Of a stretch of 64,000 nucleotides of DNA, positions 44,601 to 55,266 are shown piece after piece. How positions within the stretch are numbered: the stretch's first letter is position 1; every line of letters starts with the position of its first letter. The notes under the pieces were generated by a model, which made no database searches, was not told the origin of the DNA, and saw only the letters and a program-made list of their open reading frames with translations. This DNA comes from Escarpia spicata. Its lineage: Eukaryota; Annelida; Polychaeta; Sabellida; Siboglinidae. A program made the position numbers and the translations under genes. The stretch covers positions 64,697,421 to 64,761,420 of the forward strand of contig OZ023210.1 in NCBI GenBank assembly GCA_963995525.1. Reading direction: 5' to 3'.

Positions 44601-45768
44601 CTGGCCAAAAATCCCAAATCTTACCGACAAAAACTCCGATTCTGCAATGTGTGGTCTATGTAGAGAAATACTGAACGAATATGAAAATGTGTAACATAGT
44701 TATTATGTCTTATAGAGCCATAATACGGTTTTTGTCTTCAATTTTATATCAAATTTTACATAAATACCCGTTTTCTGACGTAAAAATCAAAAAGCAAACA
44801 ACTCATACCATAATCAGTAATGTACATAGAGAACATCTAAAATGAATGGCTGCCTGTAACAACAAATGCCCACAAAACTTTTTCTGGGCACTTTTTTGTC
44901 CTTGTCCGCCCGTCTACTATGTCCATTCGCCTCGTGTCATGTTCGAGCGCAAATTGTTCGCAGTTTACAGAGGGTAGAGTGAAGATTTTTCGGTGTCAAC
45001 GAGGGTAAAATCTAGTGTTATATATTGTGTCGCGGTGCCGTTCAACATGTTGCCAGAGTCTGAATACATTGTTATTCACATGTTAAAGTCACGATTTTAA
45101 AGCAAACAATAAATAGTGTCCACCAAACGGAACTACCTCCTCCGTGCCGAACTCTTTTATCCACAGCTGAGGAGGGGGGGAGAGTTTATACACACGAATC
45201 CACTGCCTATGACCCTGATTTTTATTAGATTTACACTAATTATTTCCAATCCTCAGAAGGTTCGTCACCACTAGCGATGTTGTGCGGCTATTGAACCTTA
45301 AACTAAGATTGTATATGTTCGGAAACGGGTACGCGGTCAGCGAAACAAATAGACATAATACCTGTGGGAAAGTAATATGAGTAATGCAATATATGCACAG
45401 ATGCGGATACGAGAAATAGAACTGCTCCACGTAGCGATTCGAATCGTATCAGCACAAATATGTCACTATTTGTGACATACTTGACACTACACATGCATTT
45501 CCAATCCCGCTTACCATTTCCGTAAATATCGAATCAAGCTATAGGTAGCATGACAAAATCAGATGACGATCATGGGGAACTAGAACATGAAGTCAGACTA
45601 TTTAATTATAGCGCCAGGTGACCATTGACAATCTGATACAATCGATCTACCACAATGTGAAACTTTGGTAGTCCATCGGTCCAGTAAAATATTAAAACTT
45701 GTGACCCGACAGCTCCAAGAAGGCCAACCTTAGTGTCGAGGACTCCAGAACTAACAATAGACAAGACA
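44601..45768. other. No gene recognised
   Basis: AT-rich with short frames only. Confidence 0.4.
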
Positions 45769-47460
45769 ACTACTGGAACTTGTAGAACAAATGAGCATAC
45801 AACTTGCAACAGTTCTCAATGTGTCATTAGAAGAGGGAGTGGTTCCTTTAGAATGGAAAGAGGCAAACATTATACCGTTATTTAAAAAAAGGTTCCAGAA
45901 ACAAGACAGAGAACAGTAGACCAGTGAGTTTAACATCGGGGATTTGCAAATTATTAGAGACTAATTAAAGATCACATGGTGGAGGATAAACATAACTTGA
46001 TAAACCCATCTCAACATGGGTTTCTAAAAGTGAGATCATGGTTAAGAAATATGCTGTTTTTTTGAAAACATCACTAAGTAGGTAGACGAGGGATCTCCAG
46101 TTGATATCATCTACTTAGCTTTTCAGAAAGCTTTCGACAAAGTGCCTCATCAAATATTACTGCTTAATTAAAACCCTTTATTGGACGTTGTTGCCCTGAG
46201 GCAACACCAATTTTATACTTTTTGCTTGGTATATTGCCATTTTTTTAAAAACTACACTCAATGCAAAATCAGTGCTGCCATATCACGTTAGTGTGTATTA
46301 ATATTTTTTTATGTATATGGTCTTTTGGATACATCATAACATAAGTGGTGAAGATTTTTTTTATTTGGAAAAGTTGAAATAATTCATCCAATAAAGGGTT
46401 TTAAACTAAAGGCTCATGGCATAGCAATGGTATAATTAACTGGATAGAAAAACGGCTGATTTATAGTAGAAAACAGGTAGTAGTTGATGGGGATGGCTTC
46501 AAACAGGAAATCAGTTTTGAATGGGGTACCATAGGGATCAGTACTAGGACCTATAGTATTCTTAATATATAGCAACGATTTGGACGATGATATAACAAGC
46601 AAGGTGTTGACATCTGCGGATGGTACAAACGTGTTTAGAAGAACGATGGAGATAGACAGCATTTACAAGATGACCTTGACAGGTTGATCAAATGGTCTGA
46701 AAAGTGGTAAATGTTGTTCAATTTTGGGAATTGTAAATGCCTCCACACAGGACATGGGAACGAAGACGTAGAATATACAATGGGGATACTGTACTAAGTA
46801 CTACTATAAAAGAAAATTACTTAGGGTTAACCATTAGTGCTGATATGAAGGTTTCAGAGCAGTGCGGAATTGGAGCTTCAAAGGGAAATCAAATCCTTGG
46901 ATTAATTAGGCGAAATATAGCGTATAAGGAAAAAGAACTAATAATACCACTGTACAAAACAATAGTGGGGCCTCATTTAGAATATTGTATACAAGCGTGG
47001 AGGCCATACCACAAGAAGGATATAGATATGCTAGAAAGAGTACAGAGGAGAGCAACTAAAATTATACCAAAACTGAAGGATCTTAGTTACAAAATACACC
47101 TAAAAGAATGTGGTTTAACAACACTAGAAACCAGGAGATTGAGAGATCAGATAGAAGTATTTAAAATATTGAATGGTTACGAAAATATTGATAGAAATAT
47201 TTTCTTCTCAGTTAAGAAAGGTAGGACTAGAGGACATGAAGTTACATTAGTAAAGGAGCAGTGTAGATTAGATATAAGAAAGTTCTCATTTTCACAAAGG
47301 ATTGTAAATGAATGGAACAGATTATCTGCTGATTGTGTGGGTGCTAGTAGCGTGAATAGGTTTACAAATATAATTGACACATCCCTCAGAAGGGTGGAAT
47401 ACAAGTAGATAAAAGGGTTGGACTCTTGGTAAGCCAAAGGGCTTCCTTGTCCACCTGCCA
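45769..47460 (+). mobile_element. CR1-like LINE, second copy, 5'-truncated and degraded
   Basis: Starts within the RT domain (matching about position 2130 of the copy at 1-3660) and follows it to the ORF2 stop and 3' UTR (GCCAAAGGGCTTCCTTGTCC). Many frame shifts and stops occur before 46730. The last 223 codons (46737-47408), covering the thumb and C-terminus, are open and about 90 percent identical by eye. A 237-bp DNA element is inserted at 46168-46404. The normal 3' terminal repeats are missing: the 45-bp minisatellite starts instead. Confidence 0.93.
46168..46404. mobile_element. TTAA-targeting MITE inserted in the LINE
   Basis: Perfect 18-bp terminal inverted repeats TTAAAACCCTTTATTGGA. 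It interrupts LINE sequence exactly where the intact copy reads CTTAAGCTAAAGG; a TTAA (46164-46167) precedes it. TTAA target choice and CCCTTT-like ends suggest a non-autonomous piggyBac relative (inference). No coding capacity. It is younger than the LINE insertion. Confidence 0.85.
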
Positions 47461-47470
47461 CTTAGAGTTA

Positions 47471-48377
47471 ATGTGAAGGTGGGTTTGTTCAACACAACAA
47501 AGTGCGTGGTAGACCCATGTGAAGGTGGTTTGTTCAACACAACAGAGTGCATGGTAGACCCATGTGAAGGTGGTTTGTTCAACACAACAGAGTGCATGGT
47601 AGACCCATGTGAAGGTGGGTTTGTTCAACACAACAGAGTGCGTGGTAGACCCATGTGAAGGTGGTTTGTTCAACACAACAGAGTGCATGGTAGACCCATG
47701 TGAAGGTGGGTTTGTTCAACACAACAGAGTGCGTGATAGACCCATGTGAAGGTGGTTTGTTCAACACAACAGAGTGCATGGTAGACCCATGTGAAGGTGG
47801 GTTTGTTCAACACAACAGAGTGCGTGGTAGACCCATGTGAAGGTGGTTTGTTCAACACAACAGAGTGCGTGGTAGACCCATGTGAAGGTGGTTTGTTCAA
47901 CACAACAGAGTGCATGGTAGACCCATGTGAAGGTGGTTTGTTCAACACAACAGAGTGCGTGGTAGACCCATGTGAAGGTGGTTTGTTCAACACAACAGAG
48001 TGCGTGGTAGACCCATGTGAAGGTGGTTTGTTCAACACAACAGAGTGCATGGCAGACCCATGTGAAGGTGGTTTGTTCAACACAACAGAGTGCGTGGTAG
48101 ACCCATGTGAAGGTGGTTTGTTCAACACAACAAAGTGCGTGGTAGACCCATGTGAAGGTGGGTTTGTTCAACACAACAGAGTGCATGGTAGACGGTAAGA
48201 CCCATGTGAATGTGGTTTGTTCAACACAACAGAGTGCGTGGTAGATAGTAAGATCCATGTGAAGGTGGTTTGTTCAACACAACAGAGTGCGTGGTAGACG
48301 GTAAGACCATGTGAAGGTGGTTTGTACAACACAACAGAGTGCATGGTAGACCCATGTGAAGGTGGGTTTGTTCAACA
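47471..48377. repeat. 45-bp minisatellite, about 20 copies
   Basis: The unit contains GTGAAGGTGGTTTGTTCAAC, ACAACAGAGTGC and TGGTAGACCCAT. Units with an extra G (GGTGGG) are 46 bp. Some late units have an added GGTAAGA. The 45-bp length keeps frames open on both strands, producing spurious 60-165 residue repeats (PPSHGSTTHSVVLNK). Confidence 0.96.
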
Positions 48378-48541
48378 CAACTTATTTCCCATTGGAATAC
48401 TTCCCTTTACACAAAAGAAGTTTTTTACGCATGTTTGGATGACTTCCAACACATACTACACGTGCGGAGCGTCACGCCTGGATGAATCATGTCGTGATGT
48501 CTAAGGTGGGTCTTTTCTGTGAATGACTTTCTGTGAGTACC

Positions 48542-49459
48542 TCAAGTGTGTAGTTCCATATATGTGTGAAATCTTTCGTGAAGTTCTAGGTTATAATAGT
48601 TGTTGAGTGCTTTTCCACATGTCACACATGTGTAGAGCTTCTTATCCGTGTGAAACCTTTCATGACTAGTAAGGTTGCAACGATATCTAAATGTTTTCCC
48701 ACACGTGACACAACTGTATGGCCTCACGTCTGTATGAACCCTGTTATGGAGGGTCAGGGTGTCTGGGTGCTTGAATGACTTTCCACAGGTACCACAAGAG
48801 TACGGCTTTATATCAGTGTGAGTCCTTTTGTGGGTGTTCATGTAACGCAATTGCTTGAATGACTTTCCACAGATACCACAAGTATACACATTCTCATTTC
48901 TATGAATCTTCTGATGAATGGAAAGGTGACTCGAGTGCTTAAATGACTCTCCACAATTAACACAAATGTACGAATTCACATTTTTATGAATCCTTTCATG
49001 GCGGGTAAGGTGACCAGGACGTTTGTATGACTTTCCACACGTCAGACAAGTATACGCTTTCACATCTGCATGAATAGTTTGGTGAACAGTGAGGTTACTC
49101 GACTGCTTGAATGACTTTCCACATGTGACACAAGAGTATGGTTTCTCATTTGTGTGAATCCTTTGGTGAACAGTGAGGGTACCCGCTTGTTTGAATGACT
49201 TTCCACAGGTAACACAGATGTACGGTCTGACGTTAGTCGGCCACTCGTCTACTTCATCATTCTTCTTACTGCGAAGTTGTTGTCCAACGTTCTGATTACC
49301 AGTCGATGCCTCATGTCTGTCTGGTCTCCAATCAGTCGGCTTTACTTTGACTTCCTTCAGTACATCGCCCTCACCCAACAAACAATGTCTCGTCTCTCCA
49401 TGGCTACATCCTTCAGACTCAACCTTCTCCGACTTCACCTGGATGCGTGGATCACTCAT
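48542..49459 (-). CDS. C2H2 zinc-finger protein, eight fingers
   Basis: 305 residues in one exon, whose acceptor lies at 49590 on the minus strand (TTTAATTTTCAG). The N-terminal 79 residues are charged (VKSEKVESEGCSHGETRHC, KPTDWRPDRHEASTGNQNV) and match no known domain. Eight tandem C-x2-C-x12-H-x3-H fingers start at residue 80 with 28-residue spacing and TCGKSF cores; the linkers depart from TGEKPY (TNEKPY, ADVKAY, TDIKPY). Finger 8 lacks the conserved Phe (CGKALNN) and ends the protein. Likely a nuclear sequence-specific DNA-binding factor; target unknown. An upstream ATG (49470) opens a four-codon uORF whose TGA overlaps the start ATG. Two decayed relatives lie at 42436-42840 and 44047-44600. 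Confidence 0.92.
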   Translation of the reverse strand: MSDPRIQVKSEKVESEGCSHGETRHCLLGEGDVLKEVKVKPTDWRPDRHEASTGNQNVGQQLRSKKNDEVDEWPTNVRPYICVTCGKSFKQAGTLTVHQRIHTNEKPYSCVTCGKSFKQSSNLTVHQTIHADVKAYTCLTCGKSYKRPGHLTRHERIHKNVNSYICVNCGESFKHSSHLSIHQKIHRNENVYTCGICGKSFKQLRYMNTHKRTHTDIKPYSCGTCGKSFKHPDTLTLHNRVHTDVRPYSCVTCGKTFRYRCNLTSHERFHTDKKLYTCVTCGKALNNYYNLELHERFHTYMELHT

Positions 49460-49589
49460 GTTGACTCCATTTCTCCAAATGTTTTTATAATGTTTATTGA
49501 GTAAGCTGTGACTGTTGAAAGTCTTCAGGCAACTGCACCGATGTCTTGTCTGTCTTCAGTCTTCGTCATGGGAGCAGTGTGTCCATCAC
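49460..49589 (-). other. 5' UTR part of the zinc-finger gene's last exon
   Basis: Minus-strand exon sequence from the acceptor TTAATTTTCAG to the start codon. It begins GTGATGGACAC, shared with the relic at 44047. It includes the overlapping uORF. Confidence 0.6.
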
Positions 49590-51902
49590 CTGAAAATTAA
49601 ACAGATTAGTATGTATGTGGCACGGTTATACACATGGTATCATCCACTCACTCTCATTGGCGCAGATGCACAGATGCCAAAGCTGTGTTCATTTACACTT
49701 CTAAATATATCAAATCAATTACGATTGCACCACTAGCTTTTCATTTACATTACATATGCATTAGTTGGACAAACCAAAAATGTTATTAATGACATGGCAT
49801 GCACATTTAGGGTCAGTTGTGAAGTAAAATTGGTGAACAAAATTTTTCTTAATTTTAAGGAAAATTGATCTATAAAAATCATAAAACAAATTAAATTGGA
49901 ACTGAAGTAACTAAGTGAGGTGTCGATATACTTTTGGTGAAATAAAAAGTGATGGCATTATAGTCAGAAAAGCCTCCATTAAAATGACAACATTTCTCAT
50001 CCAGAAACCTCTAGTTAATATCCCCAGTTGCATATATTTAATTAAAGGGACATAATCCTTTTGTTTGTATAATTAAGCCAGGAAGTGGATAATGTGCCTT
50101 TGTTGCTCTCATGCTGTCTCAGAAGAGACAATGCTAAGAACGACTCAAACCTTCTGAAGCTCGAAGTATAGTTACCTCAAACCAGACAGCTTCAAGACTA
50201 GTATATTCTGGTGCCAGCTTGCAGCATGGCTAAAGAACAAAGGGGTGTTGATCAGTAGACACGTACTCATCCGCCCTAAGCAAAAAGAAGCGAATAGTAG
50301 CTGTGGCGAATTGGACAGTGTCAAGGGTTCACCTACTTCCAGCCATGTATGCTTCATTAATTAGCACTGATAAGTGAATGGCGTGTTAACATTGGGATCA
50401 CAACTTCAACTGTATTTCTAGTTTTTTTTAATATACTAATAAATGTAATATAATTTGTGATATCAACAAACTCTGTAGGTCTTTTATGTGTGATCGTAAT
50501 TTGTGTAATTATTGACATAACTAAATTACAGAATTATTTCAAAACTAGAATCTAACACAGCATTTATTTGTAATCAATCACACATATAGTTACCGGGTCG
50601 TTGTTTGACCCACACCAAAATGCGTTGCTTTGAATTTCACGAGATCTAGCCGCTGATCTCTGTGTATGACTTACGAGAATTGAGCATGACTTCCCAAGGC
50701 AATTATGTCACGTGCGTCAACATTTGTTTTCACTGGTTATAACCGACGCTAGCACACTAAATACTGTTCCCAAACTTTTCGTGTGGTGCTGTGTTTTCAT
50801 ACGAAAACTGTAAGTATTTAACCAAAACCAATTTTTCTGACAATTTATTTGCATAACATGACACAAATAAGTGGTAGGGAGTTACAATATGGACATCTTT
50901 CGCAAATGTTTCTTCAAATATTTATGAAAACGGCAAGTTTATATTATTGGCACGGTCGTCGACAAGAGCATAAATGGCATAATACAATTAATTAGTGAAT
51001 TATGTAACTGGAGAACCCAGCAGCGAGTCTGAGTCTGACAGCACAGGCGGTAGGCAAAATTCAATTTACAACGGCGAAATCGAGGTGGGTCCGGATTCTA
51101 TACAAGTGCCGAAAGGAGAGACCAAACTTTTTCTTCTTTGTTGAGTAAGCGTTGAATTAAAATGATAGCGATTTTGGCCAAACTTGGGGCGATATTAAGG
51201 TTATTTACAACATCAGTTCCCTAATTAAGTGACGTCTCTGCTTATTATAACGGTACACATTCAGCTATGTTACTTGCAATCTTTTATTTTCTGACCTAAC
51301 TGTGAAAATGACCGCATAGATCCGCCAAACGTCTGCTCAATGAACCTATCAGACCACATTATAAACACAAACTTACGCGTCGATGTCGACGATTAAGCAA
51401 CTACACTGTAGTAGCATCTGCATATTCTAGAAAGTCCCACGAGATGGCGCGCATGCAGGTATAGCGATAATTCAGGTGTCGCAGTGTGGAGCCACTTTTT
51501 GAGCATCCCGCGTTAAACCAGTTAGAGTAGCATGGAGGACACAGCAACACGCCCACTCTTTCCTTATATGGCTCGAAAATAAGAATTTCGAGATAGTCAG
51601 ATGGATCGGAATATAGGTCTTAACGTTCAGCTCACAGCAAACGAAATATGTGTAGCCTTTTTGTAGTCAAACTATTGTTCTCTAAACAAATTTAAAATGT
51701 TCACATTAGACAAATATATTACGTGCATGGTGAATGTTGCAGATGCGTGCAATAAAATAAAGTAATATGTAAATGGTGAATTCTTATTGTGTGGTACAAA
51801 AAGCCCAAGTGGTATAGTGGAGCAAATTAAACGCACAGGGTGTGAAATAATATAGCTAGGAGCTGCTGAACGCACACGATATCGTCCTTATCATCTTATG
51901 TT
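49590..51902. other. No gene recognised
   Basis: Likely intron and upstream region of the zinc-finger gene, with no upstream exon identified. AT-rich. Confidence 0.4.
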
Positions 51903-52853
51903 ATGGCAACAACCAGGGAAGAACTAAAAAGGAAGTTGGCGGTGTGGCGCGCGAACTTGGTGGCCAAAGGACTGAAAGCGAACGTCAGGAAGTCGAAGGT
52001 GATGGTCAGCATAGATGACAGAGGAGTGATGTCAGAGTCTGGCGCATGGCCATGTGGAGTCTGTAGCAAGGGTGCAGCCACTAACTCGCTTCAGTGTACA
52101 TCGTGTACAATGTGGGTCCACAGGAGATGCAGTAGTGTGAAGGGCAGCCTGCAGGCAGTGAGCGCAACGTTTGTGTACAAGAGGTGCCTGGGATAGGTAC
52201 CACCTGCGGAGGTGACGGAAGAGGGCTTGGCAGTGGATGGAGAGACATACAACACAGTAGACAACTTCTGCTACCTGGGTGACATGCCGAGTGCGCAGGG
52301 TGGGGTGGATGCTGCGGTAACAGTGAGAGTGAGGTGTGCCTGGCAGAAGTTCAGGGAGTTAACACCCTTCCCGACTTCCAAAGCGCCCCCCCCCCCCGAA
52401 GATGAAGGGCCATGTTTACACAGCTTGTGTCAGAAGTTGCCTGTTGTATGGGTGTGAGACGTGGGCCATGAGGACCGATCATGACAGGAGAATATAAAGG
52501 GTTGAGATGAGGATGGTGAGTTGGATGGGTGGCGCATCACTCAGCGACAGACAGCCCAGTGCAGAGCTTAGAAGAAGAGTAGGAGTGGAGGTGGTTGGGG
52601 CTGTGATCAGAAGAAGCAGGCTGAGGTGGTATGGGCATGTAGAGCGAAAGGATGACGCGGACTGGGTGAAGGGCTGTACAAAGTTAGTGGAGGAGGGGAC
52701 AGCTCCCATCGGCAGCCCAAGGAAGACCTGGCAGAACTCCGTGTCTGATGGGTATTGACCCACAGGATGTACGGGACTGTGTCAAGTGGAAGAGGGCAAT
52801 TAGAAGAAAGGTGAACCCAGCAGAGCCTGAAAACACTGCCTCTAAACGACGAT
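51903..52853 (+). mobile_element. Degenerate LINE RT tail with cysteine-rich motif
   Basis: Frames in succession: LAVWRANLVAKGLKANVRKS, KVMVS; then CGVC..........C..C...VH..C...........C (52053-52190); then DNFCYLGDMPSAQGGVDAAV with VRVRCAWQKFRELTP; then EMRMVSWMGGASLSDRQPSA and RRSRLRWYGHVERKDDADWV; then a GSPRKTW segment. This is the usual order downstream of the catalytic RT core in a widespread LINE type. Stops and shifts separate the frames, and the catalytic DD box is missing, so the fragment is dead and 5'-truncated. A poly-C run at 52387-52396 is part of the decay. Confidence 0.85.
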
Positions 52854-55029
52854 AATGTCATATATATGTGAATATTGAAGAATATATAACATCATACTTC
52901 TCTAGTTGTCCATGCCACGGACGCTGCTTTACTTTCCCTGGTTCACGACCCATACACATCTTCCTTCAGCAGATCAACACATTTATAAGCTAAGGCATCA
53001 TATATATAATATAAGCTGATCTATCCGGACTTCTTCCAAGTGTTAGTTGCAACATGACACTCAAGTGTCCAAGATTATAATAGTCGAAACCATCCTTAAA
53101 ATGTAGCATTTACATTACATGATGCAGTGTAGATATAATCGATGGTTGCCATACCTGAATGCAATAACAACTGCCAACATTTTATTCTCATTTCTACAGT
53201 AACAAAGAAAGTATCAACTTGCAACACTCTCAATGAAAAAACCCATTAAAATTACCTCAAAATGTGGATCTAGCTGAAATAGATTGTTTTATACGAATAC
53301 ATATTTCATCAAAGCTTAGGTATCGAGGTGTACACTGTTCACTGTCAGGTTACCTTTCAAGAACATGAGCAGTTCAAAGGGATCATCCCAGTTTTCACTT
53401 AAATAAACATGTTTCAGCACTTTGGAGCTTATTCACTGATTGACACTGGCTGGACAGTGAGACTATTCACTGATTGACACTGGCTGGACAATAAGACTAT
53501 TCACTGATTGACACTGGCTGGACAGTGAGACTATTCACTGATTGACACTGGCTGGACAGTGAGACTATTCAAACAAATGCATAATAATACATAACTTCTT
53601 ACGCGCCAATCTCCTCAGACAATCCGAGCTCAGTGAGATTGTGTTAATTAAATTAACCTCTTCCAGAAAATTAAATTAAATTAATTTATGAATTTTGAGA
53701 AAGTTTATTAATTAAATTAAGTTAATTGAGTTAACTGAATTAACAAATTAACAACTGAAATTAACCCATGCCTGGTGTACAAACTACTTCTACGATTTTT
53801 TTTTAAATGAGAAACTAATGCCCGCCACAGTTTGCCTGTTGTCATGTCCTTCATGTTTGTTCACCTTTACCCGTTCGCTAATAATTATCAAACGAGTCAC
53901 TGTCGTATCTATACTCTATAGAGACATGCATAAGCAACTGTGGTGTTGGGTGATGCGGGGAGATCTGTCAGAAAATGCAATTCCCCCAGAAGACAACAAC
54001 GGTGTTTCATGGTTTGGATCTTGCCTCAGATGCTGGTTTCTGGTTTGTGGTGAATCCCAGTTTCCATCCTGTAATGTGCCCATTGTTGTTTGTAGACAAT
54101 TCAATAATGAGAAAATTACATTCAACAGATGTCAAAAATGTAAACCACTCATTGCACATAGTGAGTGACTTTCTACTTATCTAGACCTGTCACCGTGCCA
54201 GGTATTAAGGCAAAATTCCAAAGCAGCCAACAATAACAGCTATAACTTCCTGGCTGAATTTATGTTAGACATATTTCTGAATTAACCAATTTCTGAAGAA
54301 AATGTGTCATTACTGTATTTGGAGTATTAATGACAAATCAGGAGCAAGACGGATAAACTGTCAAATCGGAAGAGTTCAATTATATCTATTAGCATCTCAA
54401 TCAAACTGCCATTGTTCCTTTGTGTAATCAATTTATTGAGTATACAAGACAAAATATGTACATATGCAGACATTGCTTAGTTAATAAATCATCAATAGCA
54501 GTTGACTATACAAAATTATATTCACGTAGACAGTTTCTATCAATAGACGATGCAGTATATTTAATAGAGTTGCATTATTTTAACATAAGTTATGGAACTG
54601 GAACCACCGAAATGTCTTAAAATGCACAATGCATTTACGTTTCTGACTAGACTAGCAACACCACTACTGCTGCCCTCTATGTAGATGTTCTGGTGCCATA
54701 AGAAATCTTAAAACAGGATATGACAGACATGCAGACAGACATGATCGCATACCCAACATCAATTCTGTCCAAAACTTTCCATTTAAGTACTGCGTAGCAA
54801 AAGTAACTGAAATAAAATGTACGTTTAATCAGATCATTAACAAACATCAACAGCATGATGGAGATGATGAGTTTGGGGGTTACCATTTCTGTAACAATAC
54901 TTGCATCAGATCTCCTGTCACTAACCAAGAAACATCCTTCTGTACTACAAGACGGAGTCTCTTTAATGATGCAATAACACCTGGCTGTTACCCATCCTAG
55001 ATGCTACCATGACATATACATGCCTGAAG
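52854..55029. other. Intergenic; a 34-bp repeat and AT-rich tract
   Basis: Four head-to-tail 34-bp units with TATTCACTGATTGACACTGG lie at 53427-53570. At 53640-53770 there is a TTAATTAAA-rich tract. No gene is supported; it probably includes the 3' UTR of EXOC7 (minus strand). Confidence 0.5.
53427..53570. repeat. 34-bp tandem repeat, four copies
   Basis: Units read TATTCACTGATTGACACTGG then CTGGACAGTGAGAC, with one unit carrying AATAAG in place of AGTGAG. Confidence 0.93.
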
Positions 55030-55266
55030 CTATGCAGCTGATTCAAAGAACTCGCTGATGAAGCGTGTGACATCCTTCTCTGAGTACTTGTGGTACTTCT
55101 CTATGTTCTTTGTGAAGGGTACGTTGATGTATCTGCGTAGGAAGGCGTGATACTTGGGCTGGATGAAGTCTTTGTTGTCCTGTTTCATGGACTCCCGCAG
55201 CTCTGTGTCCGGGATGGCGTAGGCCTTCTGCACGCGGTGGAGGTCCTCCATCTCCTTGTTGAAGCC
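55030..55266 (-). CDS. EXOC7: EXOC7 last coding exon
   Basis: Acceptor GTTACTCTACAG, 78 codons from GFNKEMEDLHRV to FFESAA, stop at 55030-55032. Contains the VPFTKN.EKYHKY motif. Confidence 0.95.
   Translation of the reverse strand, partial: GFNKEMEDLHRVQKAYAIPDTELRESMKQDNKDFIQPKYHAFLRRYINVPFTKNIEKYHKYSEKDVTRFISEFFESAA

Noticed and set aside
47471..48377. Open frames of up to 165 codons on both strands (PPSHGSTTHSVVLNK repeats)
   Set aside because: They result from a 45-bp period without stops; 46-bp units break the frame, and there is no start context or splice support.
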